Shown here one piece after another: positions 41,601-57,343 of a stretch of DNA of 64,000 bases. Every line of letters starts with the position of its first letter. Position 1 is the stretch's first letter. A model generated the notes under the pieces. That model was not told the DNA's origin and searched no databases. It saw only the letters and a program-made list of their open reading frames with translations. A program made the translations under genes and the position numbers. The DNA comes from Xestospongia muta (taxonomy: Eukaryota > Porifera > Demospongiae > Haplosclerida > Petrosiidae): positions 2,604,501-2,668,500 of the forward strand of contig OY848928.1 of the NCBI GenBank assembly GCA_963693285.1. The letters are read 5' to 3'.

Positions 41601-44600
41601 TTAAACAATTGTCTCATGAAAACATTGTCTTCTAATGCTCTTACTCAAAATGTAGACTAGCTGTATATGCTGTGAGCATGTTTAAACCAGAGAGTACAAG
41701 ATATGCTATGGCTGAGTCCTCAAATGGCCCAGTAATTGTACCAAAATATTCAGCAAGTCGATCAATGAGACTGGAACAGACGCTATAACTATAGTGTGAT
41801 AGAATGAGCAATATTGTAACACAATCTCTTGTTTATAGTTACCATGATGAGACAGAGGGGCTCATTTTATCAAAACAGGACATATTAGTGTGATGCTACA
41901 TGAATTAGCGAGTCATAACCTACAACCATTCCTTTAAACATTATAAACTACATTCATTGCATCACTTGATATAGTTACTCTACTAGAAAGATACTTGTGG
42001 TCAGAAGATGATGAAGGAATTTGTCTAAAATGCAAATGTCTGACCATTTAGGAAGCTTAACAATTCGAGTACATGTTAAGTACAAATAACATTTATAAAC
42101 AGAATTCAACAAGTACACATGTTTAAAACTATTATAATGCTCAGTCTCACTTAGAGATTTTGTTAGTTATCTGAACTTCCCAAATAATCTTAAACAAAGA
42201 GGAGAGTACTACTGCAAAGATACATGTCAGTTGGTCCTTGTTTAGTTACTAATGCTCCCAAATTCTCATCATAAAGCTAATCTTCTTGTATCCCAACAAG
42301 AAGCATATTGACATTATTTGTGATCACCTGATGTCATATTATTAAGCATTCTTGCACTATACCCAACCCAGGTTGCTTACACAGAAAGCCATAACAAACA
42401 AACATGTGAAAGTGACAAGTAAACGGGTAAGTATGCTTTCAGACAGTAAACTATTATTTAGTCTAATGTGTTAGTAGTGTACACATCTTCTCATCATATA
42501 GAAGTACAGGATGTGCATGTATAAATATATTTTTTATTTCATTGTTGTTACACAGCAATCATTTGAAGTGACTAATTGAATGGTTGTATGGTCTTTGCTT
42601 AGAAGGGTATTTCAAGATGATAAAATTTACATTGACTGAAATATGTATCCACCCTTCTGGCCAAATGGACTATTGGACACCCCACCCTAACAGTCATAGA
42701 ACTATTGACTGGCAACACCTTTGATCCGCACAGATGGTGACAGCCATTACAGTTAAGAGACAAAGTGCTTACACATTTCCCAGATGTTCATAACTAGTAC
42801 CAAAAGTACAAGATTATGTACAAACAAACAGGAAATAATCCAAATAAACAATATTCCAATCACTTGTACATGTGTAGGTCTAACCTGATACAATCCTTTA
42901 TCACTAAATGATCCATTGGTTCCTGTACTGCATTGCTAATGATGACAGCCATTAAACTAAACACTGAACCACATATATTAATACGTTTAATATCTGATTC
43001 CATAGATATTGCCTCAATGTTAACATCCTTTTGACAAGAGATTTCAGAGACGATAAAAAAGTGAGAAATGAGATCAACAAGGGGTGAAAATTTATTTGAC
43101 AGGACAAAGTATTGTGAATTGGGACTATGATCACTGCATACAATTTCCATTATCTTCAAGGTCAAGAGAAGAGGTCTAACAAATGAGAATGTTGTTACAG
43201 CACTTAACATAGACATAATAATGACATCAAAGGGTAGAGCTTTACACAGTGGATTAACATTGGTTACATGAGTACTTAAAGTGCCTAAATTGTTGCTACA
43301 ATAAAGATCTATCTGTGTCTGTTACAATTTTCTTAAGTTACTTTAAATATATTTTTAGAGCCACTCTTGGTGCTCAGGTGTTACCTCAACAATTCAAGGT
43401 ATGCACTACATTAGTAGTGATGTCATGTGGCTAAACAAACTACTCCTACTACTAGTAATAGTTGAGGCCTAAATATCAAACAAATAGGAACCCATAAAAT
43501 GAGAAAAAGGAGCACCTAACTCAATAGTACATGTCTATGTAGTTCCATATAATTCAATTTCTCTTCCAATTACCAAATAAGGAAGTCTACAACAAGTAGT
43601 TGTAAAATGGTCATGTGCATTGTGCACATGTCTATAATTACAGTAAAACTTTCAAATACGGAATTGACAAGCTACATATGAATATCGAATTCAATGTGTG
43701 ATAACAATAAAAGTAAGTGCTTCTTTTTTCATTTCATTAACTACTAAAACAAGCCCTATCTGTGATACAACAAAAACATCAGAGTTAGAACAACCAGCCT
43801 AGTTCATATTAATGGTTCACAACAAACCTGCTTGGTAAGGTGTGTAATTTTTTTTGCTCAAGAAGTGAGCATTTATCAACATAACATAGAAGTAATTGAG
43901 AAAGAGAGGCTAAGCCTCCAAGTTGACAAAATACCGTCTGGTCTTCTCTTTTCTAACAAGAGAGACAAGGCAATGACACATAGCAGTGAAATTTTCCTTG
44001 TTACTTTGAGTGAATATACAGCATACATCTACAAACCTTGGTTATGAAAATCCGATTTAGTTCTCCAAGCACCTTCTCCATTTGACTAACATGATGTGAG
44101 TCCCATATCTGATGGACATTAAAACAATCCAGCAATCGATTGACATCTTTAATCAATTTAATGAACCTATTAAATTAAATAGAAATCATAAAATTAATCT
44201 TTAAAAAATCACCTAGAATGATACTTTGAAGTGACTGTTGCACTTTCTAAACAAGGAGCTTTATGTTCTCTCATCCTAGCTGCCATACGCTGACGTAATC
44301 TTTTAGCTCTTTTCTTACTAGCCTTCAACCTTTCTTGGACCTCTATACTAACTGTCTGAGTCTGCACTTCTTCTGGAGCGAGTATTATAACAGACAAAGG
44401 GTCAAACTGGAAGAACACTAACATCATAATCATAAACACATGTTCTAACTTGTTCTGAAAGACATTTCATTTGAAGCGATTCACGATGTTTCTTTCCTCT
44501 TAAGTGACTCATTAGATATACTTCTGATACAATCTAGTTAGCAAAGAACAAATGGAAGAATTAAATATAAGTTTTCATATATACCTTGACATGGCACACA

Positions 44601-47600
44601 CTGCACCATTTCTTCTTCTGGTATGCTTCAACTCTTGGAGCATAATCACTTGAAGAATTACGACACAATGATGTTGACACAGCCTTTCCTTTCTTTTGTT
44701 CTAATAGTTGATCATATCTTTTGGATGATTCATCATGCTAATAGGAAAGAGGGGTACAATATGCATACATAAGCAGTGGATTGAATTATTACATAGAAAA
44801 CATTGTAGTCTCAGAAGTGAGTATATTTGTTAAACACTCAAATGTCATAGCAACCAATATCTCAAACAATTTAACCAATAAATGACTTCTTTAGTAAAGC
44901 CAACAAGGCAATCAATATATGAAAAATGAATGGTAACCTTAAGTTGTATCTTCTTCTCTAACTCTTCAGCAGAAGAAAGTAAACCAGCTCTACGAGCTTC
45001 AAGTCGTTTTTCACGTTCTCTAAGTGAATAAAAGGGACAGACTGCACATAATCCATTAAACCTACATACCTGGCAGCCTCCTCACGAGCCTTTTCTCTCT
45101 GAGCTTTCCTTTGTTCAATTTTAGCATTCTAAGTTGAATGTATTACACAAAGTAAATAGAAGATTCTAAAAACCTGTTCTCGGCGTTTGTAATCTAGTTC
45201 CAATAGTTTAGCTTGTCTCTCAGCTTCTATAGCTTTTCTACGTTCCTGAAAAGAAAACAGTAAGCAAAACATTAAGTTAGTTATAAATATTGTCATTACA
45301 TGAGCAGCCTCTTCTTTAGCAAGGTTTTCAACTTTTTTCTTGAGTCGTTCCTCCTAAAAAACACAACAACAAATACATCAATTAGTGAACAATAAAGGAA
45401 TGAGTAAATACTGATGAGCAATTCATATACATGTTTAAAAGTGTACCTGACTGATGGTTAAAATGAATTAAACTGAAACAAAGTGCATGCAAATAAATTG
45501 AGTATTAAGCAATGTCTTTAAAATTAAGAGAAACACATGATCATATAAATGATTCCCAATCTTTTGACTACCTGGCATGCAGAGTGTCAGGTAGTACCAC
45601 CATTGTTTAGGATCATATGATGTTGGTACATCCATTATATTGCTCTTATACATACACGAGAATCAATGACTGCTAATGCATATTGCAATCAATGAGCTTA
45701 CTTTGCTTTAAGCCTTTAATCACAAGCGGTACATGTATGTACATGTATAAAAGCTTTGGCAAGCCAGCATCAACCTAGGTTGAATTTAGGGGACTATCAA
45801 GACTATCAAAAACTATTTTATTAAGAAAATGGTGTCTAACTAAGTGGCTATCCGCTTAGATTACTGATTTCATTATTGCAACACTCAAATGAAATGTACA
45901 AAAGCCGATACATCAGTTGAAATAACAGCTTCCAATCCCTAGAGCCTTCTAGTCAGAAAAAAGGAAGAGGACTATTTCATCTTCACATTGGCAATGTACT
46001 GTTTAATAATTTGGGGCAACGTACAACAGCAAATAATTTATAAATTACCAGTCCATATATCACTGAGAACATGGATAATATGTAGTATAACATATCACGT
46101 ATAAAGTCTATTAATGTTGCATTATGAACAATGACTGGCTTAATTTTAATACACAATACATCATACCTCTCTATCATGTAGCCGAGCTTCAACTCCCTAT
46201 TAGTAAGATATTATGTGATATTATTTCTGCATAAAGTGTAACAATAGCTCAATATGTTCACATGTCAAAGCACACATGTCAGGGTAACAATAAAATACAA
46301 TACAAGTAATATGTGTGACACACCTGATGTCGTTCCAACACTTCAATTTTTTTGTTTTGGGCCTCCAATGAATTAATGAAAGCAATTTCATTGACCTAAG
46401 TAAAGGGAAAAGTTAAGAAGGTGTGTGCAGAGATGTATGTCCACTTCTGGAATATAATATTATGTTCTGATATTAATTTTGGAGCAAACAAAAACGAATT
46501 ATCCCCAAATCATGTTTTATGAAATGACTTCCTTGACACCATACATAAGGTCATTATAACTTTGACTTATGTATATGACAAAAAACAATCACTAGACAGT
46601 TAAAATAAAGTAGTCATTAATAAATAGGCTGGTTAATGAATACTTATAAGCAGTACACATTCTACATAGAGGTATATGCATCAAATTTGAACTAGTTCAT
46701 AATTCTTGTATGCTATCTGCAACATCAACAACATGATTATGGTCTTGTTTGTAAATTGTAGACATTACAACTATTCATTATATTAGCACCTTAGCATCCT
46801 CCTCTTGAGCTTTACGAACAATTTGCTGAAGGTGTGTTTCTCTTAGTTTTTCAGCCTTAACCAAACGCACTTCCATAGCCTCTTTACGCTCTATGGTTTT
46901 AGTATTCTGAGATTGTCGGACCCCACTAATCTAACAACAGAAATGAAATTAACATGATATCTGTAAACTACATATAGTCATTTTAAAAATAATCTTTAGA
47001 AAGGTCAAGGCTGTGGAAATTTATCAAAATTACTAATTATACATGAAATTTGAAGTACAAATTTTTTGAAAAACTATGGTATATATATATATATATATCT
47101 ATATATATCTTAATGAAAGTAGACAATCCTAATTTCTACAAATACAACATCATTTAATTGAATAACAAGAGCTGATTCAACGTTAAAACTTCACCTAAAT
47201 TGAATACTTAGGAGAAACTTCTAGGGAATCTATTCCTAGTCAAAACAAAAGGAAACATTTTCTACAGTACCTCGAGTAAAATTCTCAGTAAATGAATTCC
47301 CTAAGCATGACTGACAAAGAATGAAGATACCCCACAAAGTTCAAAAAAGCTCTTTTTATGTTTATATTTTATGCTAATTTCATCAAAAATGTTCCCAGTG
47401 AAACAAAAAGTAACTGTACCTTCTGTGATATGACTTTAGATCGCTGAGCTCTCTCTTCTTGCATTTTGTCTCGAAACAGTTGTGCTTTAAATTGCTTCTC
47501 TTCTAAAATTTTAATGGATTCACATAATGAACGTTTACGCAAAGGTGATGACAGTTTTTGATGCAACTGCACAACTCTACAATAAATATGCATACAATAA

Positions 47601-49959
47601 GCATTATTTGAGAAAGGACATACAATAAATAATTATTGGAGCTCCAGTAATTACTTTCCAATATAATCTATAATATGATCCAGTGATAAGTTTCACACAA
47701 GCTGTCTAACATAGGTTAAGAAAGCTCAACTTTTCTTCCATGCCATGAATTTTTAGGAAAACATGTTAGAAACAACCCAAATGACAGGTTTAAACAATCA
47801 AAAACTAAATATAATTGCAAACTTTATGTAAACTGTTTGTTAAGATGTATCCAAATATCCAAATACATCTTAAATTACACATGTACCTGCCTGGTGATCT
47901 ACTTTCCCGAGGTTTGGATGGAAACTGATCATCGAAGGTAGTAGAGTCAGACTGTTCAGTTGATTTTGCTGATTGATGTAGTGTTTCTCCAGAATCACAT
48001 TTCTCAATATGCCCAATTGAGCATGAATGATAATTAAATTTAGTAGTGTTCTCCAGTTCTCCTGAAAAAAAACCGGACATTCTATTTAATAAATTACATA
48101 TACTGATAATGTGTACCTACAAAACACATCAAACTTAGTGTGCTCACTTTCCCCACCAAATGAATGAGAAGTTCCTTTGCCTTTACCAACTGAAATCAAT
48201 TCGGGTACAATTTCAACATCAATGTTCTGACTTTGTCCAAGTGGCACTTCCTCACTAACTTGGTCCAATGAAATTGCATTTTCAGAGTACTTCTTTGCAG
48301 CGTCTAGTTGCTCCTTAAAGCATACCAATGAGGTGGTTTGTCTAGATTTACTAGGTGACTTACGAACTTCCCAGGCCACACTAGATGGTCTAAAGAGATC
48401 AAATATCATTCACACATGTATTACAATGGTGATAGTGCACATTATAATTGAAGGTATCAATCAAAAAGAAGTAAAAATATTGCGTGTAGCATTTGTTATT
48501 TCTAAAACTACAACATCAATGATAGTATGAAGATCAAACTATCAAAAATTAGTGCAAACTGTGAAATTATTGTTACAAGGTAAAAGTAAAAAAGTGATAA
48601 GTGAATATTAATACATTATAAAGTGGAATGACATGTTGAACTGAAAAACCGTTACAACAATTCAACAAGCTTTATATTTTCAGAGTCTATAATTTCTTAT
48701 ACATTCAATGAAATTTTAAGACAGATCACAGCTTAACTTCTAGTGTATCTGCAGTGACTATGATATCAACTTAACCTGTCATCTTCTCCACTGTTTTCAA
48801 ATGCATTTTGGACTTCTATTCTTTTAATAAGACCTTCAAAATCCTTTTTACAGATTTCTAAGGTCGTTATCACTTCCTAAAATTAAAAAAAGCAACAGCA
48901 CATAAACACCATGGTAAAAGGAAGAAGTAAAGAAAATCTAATTGAATAGTTATATTACAATTTTGGAGGATTAAAACTATGCACTCAAGTAAGTAGAGAC
49001 ACAGACACTCAATAATAGTAAGGTATAACTAATCCTTGCAAACAGATGACGTAAAACTTTAGATTCAGAGAATTATAACTTTCTGGCATACAGGATGTGC
49101 TACGCAGACCTTAGAACCCTCAAAGCATAAATACTAACAAAATATCACTGTTCTTATTTATAATGCACTAGCATCATTATCAAAGTGATCTTACAATGAT
49201 TTTGCACTTGTAACATTGTTCTAAATGTTGATTGCAACTAAAAAATAGCCAGGTGAGACATTTGAGATCATTATGGAAATCTATTATCTCCAATCTAATA
49301 TCTCTATACATACAATACACATAACTCAGAACCGACCAAACATTACTGAATAGTAAAAGAAAAAGAAACAATAATTTGGTATAACATATACTCTTGATTT
49401 GCCGTACTATCATAAATATAATCCCAGACTCCTCCTCCTCCTACATGCAAAAGAGTCTGCTTTCGTATTGTAGAAATATTTGCACGTGCACACACACATA
49501 CACATAAAGTAGAAAAATCATTCAAAATCACATTTCAGGTACCATGGATAATGGATCCAGGGTAGTTTTCAAGAAGATATTTAGATGAGATTTCAAGGTA
49601 GAATAGGTAACTATAATCAACCTTCATGTCAGGTAAAAATGGTTCCAATAGTTAATATACTGGAGATAATGAATGTAGGATAATGTACTTTGCTATTAAT
49701 TACATATGGAATGTTAGTACAAGCATTTTTTGACATCTTTCTAAACAGACATAATGAAATGAAACATAAAACCTACCTGGCATTCAATAATACTCTCATC
49801 TGCTTCACAAGTGCAAAAGATCTCATCGATAGCATGATGTAGATTGTCAAACAGGTATGCCCAATAACGGGCTTGTATGTCAGCAGCTTTGGTTGGCGTA
49901 TTTTGTGGCTGTTCATTATTATAATCCCCTTCGGCCAAAACATTTTCCATAAGTGCCAT
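38624..49959 (-). CDS. SCAPER: SCAPER (S-phase cyclin A-associated protein in the ER)
   Basis: Twenty-five exons chain in frame to 1137 codons plus stop. They are 49959-49777, 48876-48776, 48389-48148, 48061-47887, 47576-47420, 46930-46790, 46395-46324, 46196-46167, 45353-45300, 45245-45174, 45128-45070, 45019-44938, 44737-44585, 44533-44450, 44406-44213, 44166-44037, 43952-43828, 43295-42885, 41770-41645, 41155-41079, 40989-40835, 40760-40699, 39369-39282, 39103-39024 and 38984-38624. The N-terminus has the family block ARYWAYLFDNL (residues 30-40) and CEADESIIEC. Then come WEVRKSP, a long charged coiled-coil region (about 270-490, with VNEIAFINSLEAQNK and KKIQLKHDES), and a C2H2 finger (C501, C504, H517, H523). 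The helical C-terminal part ends GYFSVLH, FQYFSDPK, YPTLISACY and HRFPQSHW, all as in animal SCAPER (human ~1400 residues). An in-frame stop lies shortly upstream of the chosen ATG. It is known as a cytoplasmic/ER cyclin A-binding protein linked to cell cycle and cilia. Confidence 0.95.
39370..40698. promoter_or_regulatory. Longest SCAPER intron; candidate Islet enhancer with SOX/TCF-like words
   Basis: This 1.3-kb intron is far longer than most introns here. At 39791-39884 it holds aaacaaag, ttcaaagatgaag and ttcaaagttcctttgtta. These are closely spaced ACAAAG/TTCAAAG words of the SOX and TCF/LEF type, the last two facing each other. Scaper introns are reported to hold Islet enhancers in animals including a sponge; that this intron is the one is inference. 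Such short motifs are expected by chance in AT-rich DNA. Confidence 0.3.
47078..47110. repeat. (TA)n microsatellite in a SCAPER intron
   Basis: A run of TA dinucleotides, interrupted by two tct triplets, lies in the intron between the exons at 46930 and 47420. Confidence 0.9.
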
Positions 49960-50116
49960 TTGTGAAGTAAGGTCTTCTATTTCTTTTTGAAATCTTCAGA
50001 GTTCAGAATATTAACTTTATTACACACCTAAGGTTAGAGTACTATCCAAACGCGCTTTAATTGGAATGTATGTATCTCGTATACGTAATCATAATTATTA
50101 TTGTATTATAGTCATA

Positions 50117-50172
50117 ATGGACATATTCATTTTGTGAAACGCTAAATTGGAATTTACGGTCCAGGGGGTACG
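50117..50172. repeat. Left terminal inverted repeat of the ISL2EU-like element
   Basis: Matches the reverse complement of 52113-52170 with a few substitutions and one or two 1-bp indels. It ends in ccagggggta on the inner side. Confidence 0.88.
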
Positions 50173-50218
50173 CGTTAATTAGAAAACAGACTACAGTTAT
50201 GCTATATAGTCGTACAGT

Positions 50219-51496
50219 ATGGTTCACTTCTGATGCGTTTATGGATGTTCCAATGATTCCAATAGACAAGCACATCTTTCCCTTTTTCACTTCCCCTTAA
50301 ACAAAAAGGTGTGTATTAAAGCAGTGGATCCATGTAATTGGAAGAAAGAACCTGGCTGTTAACGGGGAGCACTCGTATTTGTAGTGAGCATTTCATGAAT
50401 GCAAATAGCGTTTACTGAGACCAGATGTAGTACCCACTCTTGGTCTTCCTGGCCCTGTTAGGCCAAAAAAATCAGAAAGCCACCTAAGCACAGAAGCTCA
50501 TTACCAAAAGGAGTAGTCAGAAGTGTAACGAGACGTGATTTGTCAGAGGAAAGGGTTCATCATGATGGTGTTCAGACAGCTAAAGTTGTTACTGACGAGG
50601 AAAGAGATTTACTCAAGAAAGTTTCTTCATTACAGTCACTGATTAATTTAAAAGAACAGCAGCTTTCTCAGTAAAAGTTTTGGTAGCAAACATCAAGGAT
50701 AATGATTGCCAATCATACAAAGCCCTCGAAGCATTTTATACCTTTCTTGGACCAGCTGCTGAGTGCCTGTGTTATTAATTCAAATGTAGTTGTATCCAGT
50801 AAAAAGAAATGACGTAAATGGTCACTACCTCCAACGGAAGAGCTATTTCTAACTTTAATTCGTCTTTGTCTTAGGCTAATGGAGCAGGATATTGCATACA
50901 GTTTTAACTTGTCACAGCCAACCGTGTCAAGAATTATAACAACATGGGTAAATTTCATGTATCTTGAACTAAAGAAAATACCCATGTGGCCTTCCAAGGA
51001 AGTGATTCAATCTAACTTGCCAATGACATTTAAGAAGCAGTACCCCAGAACGAGAGTTATTATAGATGCTACAGAAGTATATAGTGACCAACCAAGGTTA
51101 CCTGATATACAACAGATGACCTCTAGTTACAAGAATAGTAACACATTCAACGCATTAGTAGGCGTTTCACCTGATGGAGTAATAACCTTTGTGTCCTCCC
51201 TTTATCCTGGGTCCATATCAGACAAGGAACTTATAAGTGGCATCCTTGATCTACTTGATTGTGGCGATTCTGTTATGGCAGACAGAGGTTTTGAGATCGA
51301 AGATGACCTGATTTTGAGAGGAGTACCCCTAAATATTCCACCATTTTTGAAAGATAAAAAGCAGTTGGAAGAGAAAGAGTTGATTATTACTCAGTGTATC
51401 GCATCGCTCAGAATTCATGTGGAAAGAGCTACAAGTGCATATGCTACAGCAGCAATATGTTTGCAACTTCCTTTGGGTCCCATTCCAGCAGGGTAA
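50219..51496 (+). pseudogene. THAP-domain DDE transposase, broken
   Basis: From an ATG at 50219 the frame reads four codons to a TGA (50231-50233). Next come the THAP zinc-finger words CVYGCSND and FHFPLNKK, then after frame changes KQWIHVIG and finally TRICSEHF. So the THAP DNA-binding domain is recognisable but has one stop and at least two frameshifts, and the linker to about 50870 is also broken. From 50879 an open frame of 205 codons carries the DDE_Tnp_4-type core: EQDIAYSFNLSQPTVSRI, RVIIDATEVY (first Asp), PGSISDKEL, DSVMADRGF (second Asp), LNIPPFL and RIHVERA, which holds the final Glu. After RIHVERA the sequence leaves the family, and the C-terminal tail is replaced by antisense of the neighbouring gene. 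The core frame survives; the protein as a whole should be non-functional. Confidence 0.85.
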
Positions 51497-52068
51497 CCAC
51501 ATTCAGCAAACACAATATCTACTTCTTCAAACTTAAGAACTAACTTCAACTCCTCATTTCTGGAAGACATTTACCTTTGATGTAAGTGAAGCCATCCACT
51601 TTAACGAACTCGGTGCTTTGAACATGACCACAAATAAATAAATTCTCAGCAGATTTATTGATTGACTTAATGTCACCAGTCATTTTTCCATCTGTCACAG
51701 AACGTGTAATGAAGTAGGCTACTATCTGACTCATGCCAAACTGAAATGGAGCAGATGAGGCAGCTTTACGAATATCTTGCCTGCCATTTTCAGGGAACTT
51801 GATTGACTTAGAATTTTTGCCATTGCTGCAACATTGTGAATCATCTATTTGCTCACCTGGGCCATATGTAGTGTAGGCTTTCATTCTAAGGTAATGATAT
51901 CATACTACTCAGTGCCATTCAAGACTGAGTGCGGGCTTACCTTGCTATCAAATCAGCTTTCTTCCCCTTGACTGACTTCCCTAACGATTGAAGTAGGTAT
52001 TTAAGCTCAGCAACCTTCAAATCTTCTGGTTTTCTTCCTGCTAGCAACATTTTCATTGATGTTTCCAT
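51435..52068 (-). pseudogene. SAP/SWIM protein of the ISL2EU-like element, truncated
   Basis: Exon 1 (52068-51941) starts ATG and encodes a SAP DNA-binding motif, with DLKVAELKYLLQSLGK and KGKKADLIAR. A 55-bp GT-AG intron follows. Exon 2 (from 51885) runs KAYTTYGPGEQI through FICGHVQSTEFVKVDG and KCLPEMR to a stop at 51546. A frame change near there reopens into EELKLVLKFEEVD, AECGYPAGMGPKG and SCKHIAAVAYAL, a SWIM-type zinc motif whose usual second Cys is Tyr. The YqaJ-like nuclease that normally follows in this family is absent: the frame ends where the transposase begins in antisense (~51435). It converges on the transposase gene. Confidence 0.75.
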
Positions 52069-52112
52069 GCTTGCTTTACCAGCTGCGTGAGTACACGTTT
52101 AGTTTGTTTACT

Positions 52113-52170
52113 CATACCCCCCGGACCGTAAATTCTAATTTAGCATTTCACAAAAATGAATATGTGCCAT
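52113..52170. repeat. Right terminal inverted repeat of the ISL2EU-like element
   Basis: Inverted partner of 50117-50172, starting cataccccccggaccgtaaa on the inner side. The outer flank gccattcactc is followed by AT. Confidence 0.88.
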
Positions 52171-52401
52171 TCACTCATACTAAACTAATTAACAACACAG
52201 TACGCTGGAATGTTTCTGGAGTTGGTCACTGTGAGAGTGTTAGTAGCTTCTAATGGCAATGTCCCTATTTACCTACCCCCACTTTACTCACTAAATAATA
52301 ATTAAAAGATCCAAGAGTATATAGTAATGTCACAGTTAGCACAATGAATCAGCATACCAAGACCAACAAATCATTAGTATTATAACAGCTACCACATACT
52401 C

Positions 52402-52433
52402 TTATTATGATGATAGTACTATCATCATAATAA
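52402..52433. repeat. Perfect 32-bp palindrome
   Basis: TTATTATGATGATAGT is followed directly by its exact reverse complement ACTATCATCATAATAA, with no spacer. Confidence 0.95.
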
Positions 52434-52675
52434 CGCGGTATGTCCAGAGATAAGCAGTGTCATAGCATTATATTTATTTTAACATGGGAGTTTGTAGAGA
52501 AGCAAGATATTTAGTATATCATAGTATGCAAAAACAGTATATTTGAATATTTAGTAGGCAAATTGGGAGTAGGTGAAACAGAAACACATGAACAAGTACC
52601 TAGTATGGTTACGTGCCACACACCCTAAAATCTGAGGATACCATTGAAACTATAGTCATCTTTTTGAAGTAGATT

Positions 52676-52681
52676 TTTATT
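52676..52681 (-). terminator. Poly(A) signal AATAAA of MEK5
   Basis: TTTATT on the plus strand is AATAAA on the minus strand, about 75 bases past the MEK5 stop codon. Confidence 0.65.
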
Positions 52682-52756
52682 TAGTAAAAATAAATCCGAG
52701 AACATGCAAGACATATAGAGACTAACAAAAATTATTATTAAACAACAAATAGGCTA

Positions 52757-57131
<4,375 letters not shown>

Positions 57132-57343
57132 CAGAAAAGAAATGACAGCTCAGTCGATCGCTTCTGGAGAGGTGAGATCTAGCCACTACAGCAGTGGTCA
57201 CTTCTCTGATAACAGTGATAATATAACGAAGACCATATGTGAACCACAAACACTGGCGTGTTTCTGAAACTCACCCAATAATGCTGATACCTGTCCTAAA
57301 CAATAAATTAATTACAAGGGGTGGTCCATTGAATATTGATAGT
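57132..57343. promoter_or_regulatory. Likely shared promoter region, MEK5 and the plus-strand neighbour
   Basis: MEK5 starts at 57131 on the minus strand and the next gene lies head to head on the plus strand (first supported ATG 57344). A short plus-strand frame from 57142 (MTAQSIASGE, then a GTGAGA donor) may be an upstream first exon. I see no clear TATA box. Confidence 0.4.

Larger units (their letters stand above)
50110..52176. mobile_element. ISL2EU-like DNA transposon, internally deleted
   Basis: Long inverted ends bracket the element. The left end (50117-50172) contains gctaaattggaatttacggt. The right end (52113-52170), read on the other strand, contains gctaaattagaatttacggt within ~57 bp of close match. 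The outer few bases align as AGTCATAATGG and GAGTGAATGGC, each next to AT, suggesting a 2-bp AT target duplication. Inside are a THAP-DDE transposase on the plus strand and a SAP/SWIM protein on the minus strand. That two-gene layout is described for ISL2EU (IS4EU) elements, whose second gene normally ends in a YqaJ-type nuclease. Both genes lack their 3' parts and meet near 51432, so one internal deletion removed the DDE tail and the nuclease. It sits between SCAPER and MEK5, about 150 bp upstream of the SCAPER ATG. Confidence 0.85.
52177..52756. other. Intergenic spacer between the transposon and MEK5
   Basis: It holds a perfect 32-bp palindrome (52402-52433) and the MEK5 poly(A) signal (52676-52681). 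No gene is seen; a non-coding first SCAPER exon could lie here but cannot be shown. Confidence 0.5.

Noticed and set aside
48086..48147. Extension of the SCAPER exon to the donor at 48118
   Set aside because: Using that donor leads to a stop in the next exon. The donor at 48148/48147 (AAA|GTGAGC) keeps the frame.
49960..50010. SCAPER coding sequence extending upstream of the ATG at 49959
   Set aside because: The frame could run back to FQKEIEDLTSQ, but an in-frame TGA lies just before it and the possible acceptor lacks a pyrimidine tract. The ATG at 49959 is simpler.
50057..50290. 77-codon minus-strand frame
   Set aside because: It runs through the transposon's inverted end and lies antisense to the THAP domain.
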